Assembly: GCF_000003195.3 (NCBI RefSeq)
Contig: NC_012870.2
Location: 12,020,501 to 12,084,500, forward strand
Direction: 5' to 3'
Source: Sorghum bicolor
Lineage: Eukaryota; Streptophyta; Magnoliopsida; Poales; Poaceae
Length of the DNA stretch: 64,000 nt
The notes under the pieces were generated by a model. The model ran no database searches. It was not told the DNA's origin and worked only from the letters and a program-made list of their open reading frames with translations. Shown here in pieces: positions 11,599-25,306 of this stretch (its first letter is position 1; each line of letters begins with the position of its first letter). A program made the translations under genes and the position numbers.

Positions 11599-13025
11599 AA
11601 GAAGAGAAGCGACCTGCAATTCAGTGTTGGCAGCAGCAGGGAGCCAGCTGCAGCTATCACAGATGCATGCATGCATGGGAACATAAAATGTGTAGCACGT
11701 GCAGAATGCTGTTGGCAAAGATGTGTACTGGGCGTGTGAAATGTCTCCGGAGAAATCGGTTGGTATTTGTTAGTACAAAGTAGACCGACAGCGGATGAAC
11801 TAATGGATACGCGAGTGTACGCTTCAGAATTCAGAGTGCGCGTGTCCACCCGCACTCGTTTTCTTTTTATCGTTCATCCGCTTCATGGCGCAATCATCCG
11901 TGGTGGCTCGATCGGTCCTCTATCTCCAGTGAATACCTCTTCTAAGCTTAGTAGATGCAGGGTGCAAAGCTCACCGGGCCGGCGGATTTGTTGGCAAGAC
12001 CGCAAGAGAATCGGAGGCGTAGTTTATTTGTGCGTTGAAAAAAAAATCTCTTTTATGTCCCACATCTCAGTTTTATAGGAGCTATGGTACCATAGTGTAT
12101 AAGTGAGGCAAAGATTCGGATGTTTTTCTCGACCTATGTGAGAAGATTTTCTTTTTAGACATAATGTCTAATGTTGTCTCACCTCCGAGGGAGTTTTCCT
12201 TTTAAGCTTAGTAGATGCGTGGTCAGCGTTTAGAGTGTAGTTTGCGATATATTGGACTTGTTTGTTTTTTATTATAATCGGTTTCTAGACCAGAATATAT
12301 AAGCGAGAATCCGACCTAAATGCGTTGATTGTTTCTTAATTGTTTTATCATAGCGGTGGCAACAATCGGCCTTTAAACTACAACTCTCAATCTTTGTACA
12401 GCGAGCGGCCCCTTGTGTTTCGTCCACCGTCATCGATTTTCATTTGCTATCCCCTCTCCTCACTCAAGCGGCTAGACCCCCATCCCCTAGGGTAAGTTTA
12501 TTTTGCCCTTGAGGGCATATGCCCTCACTCTCCTATCCATTGGATTCGTTTTGAGAAGTGTGTAAATACATATCTCAATACGCCCCTGCATCGGCACGCC
12601 CCTTCCCTCCCTTCTCCCCTTCGTGCGCCGCTCCTCTAGTCTGGCACCAGCGTACCACTCTTCTCCCTCTCGTTAGTTCGGCACTGGGGCGGCAACGCGC
12701 CTCCCATTTCAGACAGAGCTATGGAGGCGCTCACGGGTGACCGAATCGAATATGAGGAAGATGAGGGGGCATAGAAATCTTTTTACACTCAGAATTGCCA
12801 CAATAATCCAGAGCTACCAAACACCTTGATTCTCTAAGCTTAGATCTTTCCTACTGTTGCTTATGAAAAAAATCCTGATTAGATTATAATTGATTTTCAT
12901 ATAAATGGTCCCAAACAGGATACGGCACAAAGGCCACAAGCTGACAACATGCATGAGCGAAGTTGTTGCGCACGCTACGGATGAATCAGAGGAGAGACAT
13001 CAGTCATGCATGGACAGTTGTATTA
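11599..13025. other. Intergenic: PCO copy 1 3' region and unassigned sequence
   Basis: Contains the 3' UTR of PCO copy 1. A GC-richer patch at 12560-12770 has small ORFs with no recognisable protein. No gene is supported. Confidence 0.4.
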
Positions 13026-13259
13026 GGCCTTGTTTAGTTCACAAAAATTTTCAAGATTTCTCGTCACATCGAATTTCTGGATGTATGCATGAAATATTAA
13101 ATAAAAATAAAAATAAAAACTAATTACATAGTTTATATGTAATTTGCGAGATGAATCTTTTAAGCCTAACTAGTTAGTCTATGATTAAATAATAATTACC
13201 AAATACAAACGAAAAGTGTTACAGTAGCCAAAACCAACCCCCTCCCACTAAACAAGGCC
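13026..13259. mobile_element. PIF/Harbinger-type MITE with TTA target duplication
   Basis: Ends GGCCTTGTTTAGTTCAC and ...CACTAAACAAGGCC, flanked by TTA (13023-13025 and 13260-13262). Internal landmarks GTCACATCGAAT, ATGCATGAAATATTAA and TGTTACAGTAGCCAAA are shared with the other copies. Confidence 0.92.
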
Positions 13260-13929
13260 TTAATTTCCATCCATGCAATGGCTAAATTAACTGGATCATG
13301 TGTAGATAAGCACCGACACACGTACAGTATGACGCGATTAAATGTGAGTCGAATCTGTCAGCCATTCAGCAGTAATTTTTTTTTTCACAACAAATCAGGC
13401 AACAATGCTTTTTGTTATATACACACGTTGACTGCTGCTTTGCATGCGTACACGTTCACCACGAAACCCGACTGGATTGCATTGGCAGGTAGAGTAAGGC
13501 TTTGTTTACTTCTACCTAAAATTCAAAAAAAAATTCAAGATTTTATTATCATATTGAATATTTTCATATTTAAAATGCATTGATAATTGAATATAGACAA
13601 AAAAACACAATTTATCTGTAATTTTAGAGAGAAATCTTTTAAATCTATTTAATTCATAGTTAGATAATAATCTATCCCTACTACTAAATTGTAAAAATTT
13701 TAGTCTGTCCTAAAATTTTTCTGCCATCGGTACGGGACCGTAGTCGGCCAGGCGTCCGTACGAATCGCTCAAACGCTGGTACACGAGTCGGCCCAGGCGT
13801 CCGTATGAATAGCTTCAAAAGGTAGGTAAAGAGGAAAAGGAGAATAAAAGTTTTTCTAAGATTCCCAATTTAAAATCTCTTTTATACATTACAGATATTG
13901 AGAATAAAAAAATTATAGAGGCTTAGATG

Positions 13930-14935
13930 CAAAGTATTTATCCTATTAGTTTATTTTTCTTTTATTATTTAAATTAATTAATAAATACATAGTAATTCAT
14001 AGAAAAATCTAAAAATTACAAAACAAATTTTGTTCAGCTCCACATATGTAGATCCATGCAGTAAACAAAAGATATCACACATTTTATTATATTTTCTTTG
14101 CTGGAGATGTTTGCCTATGCTTTTTAGTGTAAAATTGATCGGGTGGAAATTGATAAATACGTAGTAAATCATAGAAAAATCTAAAAATTACAAAACAAAT
14201 TTTGTTCAGCTTCATATATGTAGATCCATGCACTAAACAAAAAATATCACAAATTGTAGTATATTTTTTTTTTTGCTGAAGATGCTTGTCTATGTTTTTA
14301 GTGTAAAATTAAAATTGTAGTTATCTTGCTCCAATTATTATGAAAATTTTATAGTAATATATTTAATGTGATGCTTGATTTGTGGTAAAAGCTTTGGCAC
14401 CATTCCTGCATATCCTACTAATTTACTAATTTATCTAAAGTGTTTATCCTATTAGTTTACTTTTCTTTTATTATTTAAATCGATTGATAAATACATAGTA
14501 ATTCATAGAAAAATCTAAAATTACAAAACAAATTTTGTTCAGCTCCATATATGTAGATCTATGCAGTAAACAAAAAATATCATAAATTTTATTATATTTT
14601 CTTTGCTGGAGATGCTTATATATACTTTTTAGTATAAAATTGATCAGGTGGAAATTGATAAATAAATCATAGAAAAATCTAAAAATTACAAAACAAATTT
14701 TTTTCAGCTCCATATATGTAGATCCATGCACTAAACAAAAAATATCACAAATTTTAGTATATTTATTTTTTGTTGAAGATGCTTGCCTATGCTTAGTGTA
14801 AAATTGAAATTGTAGTTATCTAGCTCCAATTATTATGAAAATTTTATGGTAGTCTATTTAATGTGATGCTTGATTTGTGATAAAAGTTTTAGCACCATTC
14901 CTGCATATCTCACTATTTTACTAATTTATCTAAAT
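13930..14935. repeat. Two ~500-bp tandem repeats inside the Helitron
   Basis: The unit beginning TTTATCCTATTAGTTTA at ~13936 recurs at ~14444. Each unit holds two ~170-bp sub-repeats built on TAAATACATAGTAATTCATAG and TATGTAGATCCATGCA (sub-repeats begin near 13978, 14152, 14486, 14658). Unit ends share GATGCTTGATTTGTG and CACCATTCCTGCATAT. Confidence 0.85.
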
Positions 14936-15159
14936 GTATGCTTGGGGATGCTTACACTACCTTTGCACGATGTGTTGTTATGTTATATGAACACTTGATA
15001 AGCCCATATATTAATTACATACATTTAACTAATATATCATATTTCATAGGAATCCTAACCTAAATAAAAAAAAGCTACCAACAAACTTCTCATATTTTAA
15101 TATAATACTAAGGTATATTAAGAGGTAATATTAGAGTAAGATAAGGTTTGACTAATCTC

Positions 15160-15294
<135 letters not shown>

Positions 15295-15547
15295 ATAAAT
15301 ATGTCTCCAAGCTATATATTATTGTAAATATTAACTATCTAATACCATAGATGTCATGGTTATCAATAAAATAAATTACGGACTTTAATGTTATAAAAAA
15401 GATAAATATAAATAGACATATAACATTATATCATCACTTTCTATGATCATTTAATGTTTTTCTCCCGTTGCAATGCACGGGCATATTTGCTAGTTATAAA
15501 TAATATATAATGTCTAAATCTAAAAAGTTTTTAGATCTAAACGAGGC

Positions 15548-16180
15548 GTATGTAGGAGTAGCTATCTAGCTAGCGTGGTATTTGGCATGCAGTAGCTTAC
15601 AACTTGGGCAGGACGACATGAGCTTTTGCTTGGAAAAAGGAAGCAACGACAAATACATGGCTGCTCACCTATGAGAATGTATAATATATACTCGTAGTAT
15701 GTACCAAGTCGGCAAGTCGACTGGATTCATGGCCCGAAGAAACACGTACGTGGAATATATATAGTAATAGTAGAGACTCCTAGTAGTGTTCCTATACATC
15801 CGTACCAGTACAATAGTAGGACTACTTCTAGTCCAGTGCTAGTGGTGGTGGCCGTTTTCTTGTCCGGTCTGGTGAGCAGTGGGCGATCCTCACCCGGTTT
15901 CTGGAATTGGCAATCCAGCGTGCGGCCTGCAGCTCCCATCTGCTTAATTTCCTTCCTCACGCGGCTGCTTCTACTCCTGTCCTATACTTTGTTCTGCCAA
16001 TTTAGTATGCTAGACTAGATACTAATAATAAGTCAAGTACTTACCACTTGAGTGAGCAGTGCGTAATTTATTCTGGTCGTCATAGGCACTTGACTATGCT
16101 ATGATGAATATGCGCCCCCTCTTTTTGGGCGCTTTTGGGTAACTTATATGCTGGGAATATAAATTTAATTTACATGCTAG
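15548..16180. other. Intergenic, no feature recognised
   Basis: Mixed-composition sequence with only short ORFs on both strands and no recognisable domain. Confidence 0.4.
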
Positions 16181-16670
16181 TCCCTCCATTCCTAAATAAA
16201 TCAATTTTAAAATTGTTCTAAGCCCTTTTTTAAGTTTAACTAAATTTAGAGAAAAGAGTATAGAGATCTATGGCACGAAATTAAAATACACCATAAAATA
16301 TATTTTTATAATTTATTTATTTGGTATCATGAATATTATTATACTCACTCCGGAAACAAAAGAATGCAATTCTCGCTTTTTGATGGATAAAACAGGTTTT
16401 GATTGAAGTATGTAAAAAATACTAACATTATTCATACAAAATAAATAACATTAGTTATAAAATATATTTTTATAATAATTTATTTAGATACATAAATGAT
16501 AATACTATTTATATAAACTTGATAAACCATTAATTTAGTTTAATTGGTACATATCCTATAGTTATATCTTTTTATGATGGAGGTAGTATTTTATTTTTAT
16601 AAATTTAGTTAAACTTGTTTTTTTACTTAAGATAATTTCAAGGGTTTATTTATAACTCAGGGATGGAGGC
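16181..16670. mobile_element. Stowaway-like element carrying a nested Stowaway
   Basis: Outer ends TCCCTCCATTCCTAAATAAA and the inverse of CCTCCATCCCTGAGTTATAA. A second element sits inside at about 16344-16586, from CTCACTCCGGAAACAAAAG to ...TTATGATGGAGGTAG, with TA on each side (16342-16343, 16587-16588). The outer element is interrupted and therefore older. Confidence 0.7.
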
Positions 16671-19600
16671 GATCGGTCCAAAGTGATATCTCGTATCTGC
16701 ACTTTGGTTTAAGGTCCATGTCCCCATCTTTGCTATTCCGAGCGAGAGGCTTGCATGCCTTAGCCTGTTTGTTTGAGTTTATTAGCCGAATCTAACCGTT
16801 ATTTAACGGTGTTTTTCTCAAACAACAAATTATTGAGAACCTTCATCTCATTTGACGTCTCTAAGATTTGGACGAGGACGACGCAGGAGGCAGTACATGG
16901 CATTATGGTAAAAGCAAATGCATATGTAGTGGTCTCGTAGTTCAGAACAAAGGTAACATATGGCTCGCAAACTCACAAGTCAACAAGGCCAATCCAATTC
17001 GGGCTTTGGTAACACAAGAAAGGCCAAGGTTCCCGGGCTGGTCAGAGTGCTCCAATAAAACACCCGTCCGTCCTCTGTCGTCACCGTGCCTCCTCCGCGC
17101 ATCAAGACGGGAACAGCCGAACAGGACAAGATGTGCAAAGCCGCCGGCGTTTCTCGATCGCCACGCCAGAGACTCTAATCCACCGGAGTGGGCGGAGAAA
17201 CGCCAGCAAACACCAAACCAAAGCCGAAACGGGGTTCCAATTCCAACAAAATGACGATGCCGGGACAAACGCGTAAAAGGCAGGCGTTTTTGTTGGTTTG
17301 CCATTGTTGCCCGCCCACACCTATCCTGGACTTGATCCTTGCTGGGCTTGAATTTCGTTGGTGCAGTTCTAGTACACGCACGCATGGATCGTTGCTGCGG
17401 TATCAATCTTTGCCGCTTTCCTTTTTTCAAAAAAAAAAAAAAACTCCATGGCTGGATCGTTGCCGTGATCTGGATCCTCCATGGCTGGATCTCGCGAGCT
17501 CCTTGGGCCTTGTTGGGACGAACACGCCGCGGCCTCCTTCTCGAACGCTAGGACAAATGTTCGGTGGGGGTAGATACGAGCTTTTAGGATCCGCATCTCA
17601 TGCTAGAGATACTGAATCTAAGGCCATCAGATCTTTTCGCCTAGATCGCCGCTATGCTCCACCTTGTGCCACCCTGAGCGGCATCCGTTGAGCATGATTT
17701 TTGAATCTCCACCTCTTCTCTCACCTCCTAAGATTCTCAAATTAACCGTTTACAACATTTGATATCAATTGTTGTGATACCTATGCCTAATGCGAAAATA
17801 GATGCTTGGATCTACCTAGACGAGATGCTCACGGAAGATCAAAATATTTGGTAATGAGGTTCCATCGAAGCCTATATTCCCATAGCTTGCTTAGGGGCGT
17901 TCCACCCTAAAACCATGACACCTATTACTTTGAGTTGCTTCTCACTTGTGGTTGGATTACAAGTGTAGCCCCATTCTTCTTTTATAAAGGAGCCAGGTTA
18001 GACGAGTCTAACTAATTATTTTTTCATAGGCGAATTTTACTACCACCCCCAATCCTTCACATATAACCCATCATAGCCACTTGAGCTGTTGATATAAATA
18101 TTTTTGAAGAAATTAGAGGCACTATTAGGCTTATAGTGTTTCAAGATCAGTATTGGAAATGAGCGGAGAAGCGGTGGAACATGTGCAAATACTGGATCAC
18201 TCTAGTGCGGAATAAAGTTGCGCTCTGTTCATTTGACTAATAAGCCATGACTGAAAGTAACGTTCGTTGATTTATTGTTACTAGAGAGAGCGAGTTTTTT
18301 TTCTTTTCTTTTGTGACGAGAAAGCGAGTCGACACCGCTTGTTTCTTCTTCGGAAAAGATCAGAAGAATAGCTACATGTTCGGCGTTCCTTGTTGACTTC
18401 TTCGGAAACGAATGTTAGCCTGGGATTCATTCAGTGCGTTACATAACTAGAATATTAGGGAAAAAAAGATCAGGCTAACGTTCGGCCTGATATAGTCCAT
18501 ATTTTTTTTTCTAATATTTTAGTTATGAAATATAATGTAGTATTTAGTAGCGAAAATACCCATGCGTTGCAACGAAATTATTATAAGACACATAATTTAT
18601 TGCATGGTCACTACGTCCGTGTGTTGCAAAAGTAGAAACCTAAAAAATGAACAATTGTTATGAAAAATAGAAACCTAAAAAAGTGAGGGTTCAATACCAA
18701 ATGTAGATCAGACAAATGTAGAGATCAACAAATGGAAGAAAAATAGAAGCCTAAAAATGGAAGAATTAGTTATGGACAATTAGTTATGTAGCTCAGCTGT
18801 TGCAAAAATGGAAGAAAAATAGAAACCTAAAAAAAATCAACAATTGTTATGAAAAAGTGAGGGATCAATACCAATGTAGATCAGCCAAAGAGAAGCTCTG
18901 GTTTTAAGAATATTTCTTTTCATATTAAGTAGGTTGTATCATCAATAACATGTAATCGTATTTTGTATCTTAATAGTATGTAATTTCTTCTTTTCATAAA
19001 AGTAATTTAATGTTCATGACATATAACTTATATTTAATTAATTTTTATTTAACATGCTGTTCCTTGCTATGTATTTTATTCTTCAATCTCGTGGATAATA
19101 GTTACTGATTTTTTTTCTACAATGTTCCTTTCTTGTAGGGGCTAGGCACTTTTAACCCCAAAACTGAGAACCAAATCAAACCAAACTTTTAGTTTTTCCG
19201 GTATCAACTTCGGTTCCTATATTAATTTGTAAAATTCGGCCGGGACACGTTTTTTTTTTTTTTTTGGCTTCGCTTCGACTTTCCAGCCTCCAGAAACTTT
19301 GAAAACCATCTCACGAATGCAGCATACCAGCAGATGTAGCCTAGCAGCTTTGCCATGTATCCATCTCACTATCTCACAAGCGTCTAAGCAACTTAGCGAG
19401 TTGTGGTGGCGTGCTTGTGCATTGCGACGGGATGACTCGGTTTCATGATCAATATGGTCTCAGTTTGATGGCTTGGTGCACACGTCGAGAACCTTGATCA
19501 AGTCCCTCCTTGAGCTCCTGGCCATGCTTGAACGACCAACGACGTCACGATCACGTTCCCATGGCACCAAGGCCATGGAGGCGGACGATGCCCCTACGTT

Positions 19601-19955
19601 CTCGTGGAGCTTGTCTCGATGCTTACCACCGTGTCACCGAGCGCATGCTCGCCATATATGCATGCTCAAGCGCCTATGAGTGCCCTCTCTCCTCCTGAAG
19701 CGCCAGAGCATGTGCCCAGAAGTCGTCCGGTTCATCTTTGCGGAGCACGCGCTGGCTCTGACGATGCTACATGTGTCGGGCCTCGCCAGCAGGCCGCATG
19801 TTGATGAGCAGCCGCGTGATGAAGCTGCTAGTGTGGTGATGGAGTAAGGCTGGACCAGTGTCACTAAGTTGCCGGCACGAAGGGCACGTGATAGGTGAAA
19901 TATGGATTAACAATTTTAAGTTCCTAGTTTACAAGGGGGTATAAATACCTCTTTG
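16671..19955. other. Gene-poor intergenic region
   Basis: GC-richer patches at 17020-17700 and 19340-19860 hold only short overlapping ORFs without a recognisable protein. A decayed hAT-like MITE piece (TAATAAGCCATGACTGAAAG) lies near 18238. At 18545-18578 TAGTAGCGAAAATACCCATG plus CGTTGCAACG resembles a decayed, inverse Helitron 3' end. Nothing else is supported. Confidence 0.4.
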
Positions 19956-22900
19956 CACTACCACAATCTCGAATTGACTTGAGTGCCAAAAACCGTCAAG
20001 AAAAGGGGTTAAACCGCCAAGAAAATAATCCTTGACCACAAACTGTCAAGCAAACGCACTCAAGAATAGAAGCTAAGGGAAATTTAGTTTTCTTGGCGGT
20101 TCTGGCACTCAAGGATGATTTACTTGAAGGCTGGCCGCCAAGAAAACTACAACCAGACTTAATTTGCCAAAGCGCCAAGAAAATGTTGCAACCGTCGAGG
20201 AAAGAAGTTTTCTTGAGGGCTTACAACCTCAAAGGAAAGTAGTTCTCTTGACTGCCAACAACCTCCAAGGAAAATATTTGGACCGCCAAGGATTCTTGTT
20301 TCCTTGGCTGCCCATCACCTCCAAGGAAACTATAAATTTTCTTGGCTGCTATTGACCACTAAAGTAATTGTGATTTCTTTGTGGGCTGGCACCCAAGGAA
20401 ATCTATACGAGCAACAAAAAAAATACTCACAATAATCAACAAATTTTAAGATTCTGGTAACTAAACTCAATTGACACAATGATGACATGTCAATCCAGCA
20501 TAAATACAATCAAAATCCAATACATAAATATATTCAACTAATTTAGTTGAAACATATTACAAATTAAAGTGTCCAACAACTACACTCCAATCAGATTAAA
20601 AAATGTTCAACCATTACGCTAAAAGGAAAGAATATCTCAGTCATAGCTAACGTACATAAGTCCTAGCACCTATATAGATCTAAATTGTCCACTACAAGAT
20701 GGTTTTGTGGTCTACGGCTGAGAATTGTCCACTTCTTTGAATCCAGACTTCATTATAGCATACATGTTCAAAGTGCTAGCCTTCTCGGGTCCAAACTTAG
20801 ATTCCTATAAGACCATGAAATGAAGTCACAGATTAGTTTAGTCATAGTTGTATCTAGGTATCATCACAAGATTAAAGAAATATCACTAATTTGTTTAGCC
20901 ACAATCATAGAAATGTATGTCACTGAAGGACACACAAAAACAAGTAAACAGTGAACATCTGAATATGCAGCAAGTCATTGAAATAAAAACATTTTCAAAT
21001 GAAGCTTTGACTTGTCACTGGTTACATGTTTGGCTAAACTAATATTGTGTTCCAGATGCACTATCACTCAAACAGCACCAAAGTGAGAGTAGCAGCAATC
21101 ATAAACTACATCAATCTAGGTAGAATATCTAGCTTTGCAATGAGGCCCCTAACAAAGGTGCAGCTTAACTCCTTTTCCTTGTACTGGAGAAATTAAATGA
21201 CTAATCATGCATCGCCAACACAACTTTGAAACTAGGACTGATAATGTCCAACCTATCCAGCCTAATAAATCATCGCTCTGATCTGCCTCCACTACCACAA
21301 TGTACAAGCAGGTCATACTGGACAATTCCACCTCCTGCTCATGAACATGTTCAGGTATTGTCATGACACAGTACCCACAATCTGCCAAAATGCAAGCCAA
21401 AGAAGCTAAAGAACTGAACAGCCGCAATATACTTAACTGAGTTAATCCAAGAAATGTATGTCCTGCATGCAGTTAAGATTTCTGAATTGAGATTGGAGTT
21501 AACAATCTTACACATGTCCTATACAATGCTGAAGGGCACTTCGTTGCATGGGTACCTATTTCCATGACAAAAAAACATATAGTTCCTTCAGTAATCGCTG
21601 TCCCCAATGTTCGAACAGATACACATGGAATAAGTTTGGCGGAATAAGGCCTTGTTTAGTTCGCAAAATTTTCAAGATTCCCCGTCACATCGAATCTTTG
21701 GTCGCATGCATGGAGCATTAAATATAGACAAAAATAAAAACTAATTGCACAGTTTACCTGTAATTTGTGAGATGAATCTTTTAAGCCTAGTTACTCCGTG
21801 ATTGGACAATGTTTGTCAAATAAAAATGAAAGTGTTACAGTAGCCAAAAACCAAATTTTTTGCGAACTAAACAAGGCCTAAGTTTCGCTACAAACAGTTG
21901 TACGCATAAGGTAAAAAGCATATACACTGCACCAAAAATCATAGCACTATCAGCATGAACAGGATGAAATAATGGGGAAATCAAACAAAACAAGAATCCA
22001 TATGCTCAAGCCCACATGCCCGTTGAGTCCTGACCCCTTCCCTTACCTCGAGCCACTGCCACCGGCGCTGTTTCTACCAGGGATAAATCTAGCCAATCTG
22101 GTGTCCTATTTGAGATTCATACCTAGGAGATTCATACCTGGGATAGATCTAGACAATCTGAAATGGTGGTTGGGGACAAATGATGAGAGAGAGAGGTGTA
22201 TAGAGACCTACCATAGATATGCTGTGCCTTGCTGTGGCCATTGCCATGCATGCTCCATCGTCATGTCCCGGGTCCCTATGGACCTGAAGTGTGGGAGCCA
22301 TCAGAGATGGGAGGCCTTGGTGCGAGGTGGCAGCGACGCCGGCTTGGAGGCTCCAACGCGAAGGAGCTAGCGGTGTGGGCGAAGGTCGATGTGGCCTGCG
22401 TCGTCGGAGTATGCCCCGGCCGGCGGCAGCGCTTGGGTGCGTGCTGGGAGCAGCGGCGCGGGGTGGAAATGAGCTGGGAGTGGTGGATTAGGGTTTGGGA
22501 AGTTGATATTGGGTGCCATGTGGGACCCACAACTTTTTTTGGGCTGGCCCGATTAGGATTTAGGGTGGGTTGCGCCCTTTGCTGAGGGCCCAAAATCAAA
22601 GCCCTCGGCAAAGTTTTTTTTTATTTTTTTAGTTTTTTTAGCCTAGTTTTTTTGGCAAAATACATTATTTAAAACTTAATTTTAAATTTTGGGAAAATTT
22701 TGACTTTTTTATATATTTCTTTAATTTATTTTGTTTTGTTGATTTTTTAATAAAACTTTTTTTCGTTAATAAACTCATCAAGGTCTATATTTGTTGTAAT
22801 TGTCAACTTTTCATTTGACAGAGTTTGAACCACACAAATTTTGAATTTTAAATTTTTCACACCTACATGTTAGTTTTCGAAACTCTAGATGGTTTCAACT

Positions 22901-24054
22901 CGAAAAGTCATGAATACCAAGATTGGTCCACTCATTAAAATCTACATTTGATACATAGGTTATTTTTGTATTTGACAAAGTATTAGGAAAGTATAGTTTT
23001 AAATCAACAAGTCTCACTTGTAGTTTCATAAAGTCTACGAGATTCAAGACTTAGCTACTAGTGTTTACTAGCACTTTCTCAAATGCGAAAATTAGCTACA
23101 TATCAAATGTATATCTTGATAAGTAATAACACCCTTGTATTCAAAATGTTTTCATTTGAGGTCATTTAGTGCCTTATTTGACAAAGTTTGACCAAGTCCC
23201 ATCTTAGATTTTTAAAACATGTGACTAGAGTTTACTTAAACTTTTCTAAATGGTAAAATGATTTGAGAATTTTTCATAATAGATTTGAGAATTTTCCTCG
23301 AATTTTTGGAGTTTTTGGAGTATTTTTGGGGCTTAAATAATAATTATAGACTTTTCTGGAATTATTTTATCCATCAATTATCATAAGATAATTAATAATA
23401 TCTAAACTTTGTTAGAAAGTTTTAAAAACTCACATGACAACATGGTTTTGGGGTATAAATATTTCCATAAAAAATCAAATGATTTAACAAAGTGGTCTTA
23501 TACATATTGTTAAAAAATGGACACATATCTCACAACTTATGTAACTATGTAAGAGATACATCCATTTATGAATAATGTATAGCCCAAGTTTGTTAATAAG
23601 ATTTGAAAATTTTATGGTAAGATAATACAACCATATTATGATCTCATGCCAAATTTTAGGACTTTTTGACACCTCTATGATATTATTGTTTTTTTCTAGT
23701 CGAAGTCACCAAAATACTCATAAGCATTTCCTTGACTACCAACCACCAAGGAAATTCAATAACCCTCAAGGAAATAATAGTTTACTTGACGGTTTAGAAT
23801 GACTGCCAAGGAAATGGGTATTTTCTTTGGCGGTTGAGAATAACTGCCAAGAAAATGAGTCATTTCCTTGGAGGTGATTGGAAACTGCCAAGGAAATACC
23901 CATATTTCTTGGCGGTTTACTTAAACCTCCAAGGAATATATGTTTCCTTGAGTGTGGAGTAGCACCGCCAAGGAAACTGTCATTTTCTTGGTAGTTTGAT
24001 TTTGGCCCCCAAGGAAATTTGGAGCCGCCAAGGCAATTCTACTTTCCTGTAGTG
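19956..24054. mobile_element. Non-autonomous CACTA element, 4.1 kb
   Basis: Starts CACTACCACAATCTC and ends ...CTTTCCTGTAGTG, with TTG on both sides (19953-19955, 24055-24057), the 3-bp target duplication expected of CACTA elements. Both subterminal regions (about 19990-20410 and 23700-24050) carry many copies of a short motif, CCAAGGAAA or TTCCTTGGCGG, in both orientations, as for transposase-binding arrays. The middle is AT-rich except for a GC-rich block at 22020-22600, which contains no recognisable transposase. A PIF-type MITE is inserted at 21648. No TNP2-like ORF is present, so it would need a transposase supplied elsewhere. Confidence 0.85.
21648..21878. mobile_element. PIF-type MITE inserted in the CACTA element
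   Basis: Ends GGCCTTGTTTAGTTCGC and ...GCGAACTAAACAAGGCC, flanked by TAA at 21645-21647 and 21879-21881. It is therefore younger than the CACTA insertion. Confidence 0.93.
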
Positions 24055-25306
24055 TTGGAATAGTTGGTTCAAAGAGAGGAACTTGATTCTTAAATATTTG
24101 GAACTACATACATGGAACCGAGCCACATGAGTTTCATTGAAAGATTAAACTTATCTCCCGTCTGATGAAATTTTTTTATTTAATGACCCTATCTATTTTT
24201 GTTTATATGACATCCTATTTAATATGCATAGCACTCTCATGAAACAAGAAACCTAAAATGTGGATCATCGAACGAACAACATCCGTCTTTGGGTCTCTTT
24301 TTTGGCAACGTGGCTAAGGGGTTGACAACATTTATCATCATCAAGTCTTTCCAACGCGTGACGTGTGGGTATGGAAGGAGATTTGCATGTTTCGGTCTCG
24401 GTTTTGCAGGTGGACATACACGGTTCGATTTCCTATTGCAATATCGGGGCACCGCCGGAACGGGGCGTAGATTTTTTTTTAGTTTTGATGAAGGTTCCAC
24501 GATGACCGAGATTGAGACCGAGACAGTTTAGGATTATATTAGATTGGATGAAAAAAAAAGTTGTTTAGAAATTTTGCCTCGAGTTCTGGTTAGTAAATAG
24601 AATAATGACGGACCAAAAGTCGGACAGAAAGATATCCGATGAACTGAAATTTTTATAATTATATATTAGAAAAAAATCTATATCTAATAAAAAAACAAAT
24701 TTATCACCTCCTAATTTTAGTCTGCCTTTTTGTTTTGTCTAACTGTCTCACACTTGCGAGAAAAAGCTAAATACAAATACAATACGGAGCAACATACTTT
24801 CAAGAGTTCTATTTTGTCTTTGCGATAGATCGATAGATCGGGACTCCAATGCCGCAACGACGCCGGCGGTTATACGCAAGTAAGTTTAAGGTGGATGTTT
24901 GGTATATGGATTAAGACTTCGAGGTCTTGTTTAGATCTAAATTTTTTTAGTTTGAATATTATAGCATTTTTATTTATATTTGATAATTATTGTTTAACCA
25001 TTGAATAACTGGGTTTAAAAGATTCATCTTATAAGTTATAGGTAAACTATGTATTTAGTTATATTTTATCTATATTTAATATTTCATATATGTACCGTAA
25101 AAATTTGATGTGATAAAATTTTAAAATATTTTTAAATTTTAGGTACAACTAAACAAGGCCCGAGTATTAAATACAAATTGAGTCCGCCCTGAAGCCGAAT
25201 CTAATCTGAACTTTCACCCAAGTTAATTAATTAACATAAGAGAGCCTAGGCCAGGCCTATATAATATAGGTATGCAAATCGATGCGGACATCAAATTTAA
25301 CAGGTA
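24055..25306. other. Intergenic, AT-rich; contains one diverged MITE
   Basis: No gene recognised. A short ORF pair at 24237-24531 on opposite strands shows no known domain. The MITE at 24923-25160 is listed separately. Confidence 0.4.
24923..25160. mobile_element. Diverged PIF-type MITE
   Basis: Ends GGTCTTGTTTAGATC and ...ACAACTAAACAAGGCC, with CGA on both sides (24920-24922, 25161-25163). Internal order follows the family in inverse orientation (GATTCATCTTATAAG, then ATTTAATATTTCATATATG), with many substitutions. Confidence 0.75.

Noticed and set aside
13978..14731. Two similar minus-strand ORFs within the Helitron
   Set aside because: Both derive from the AT-rich tandem repeat; the peptides are low-complexity and unlike Rep/helicase.
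22229..22611. ORFs of 110-118 codons on both strands in the CACTA interior
   Set aside because: GC-rich patch with opposite-strand frames open by composition; no transposase motif is seen.
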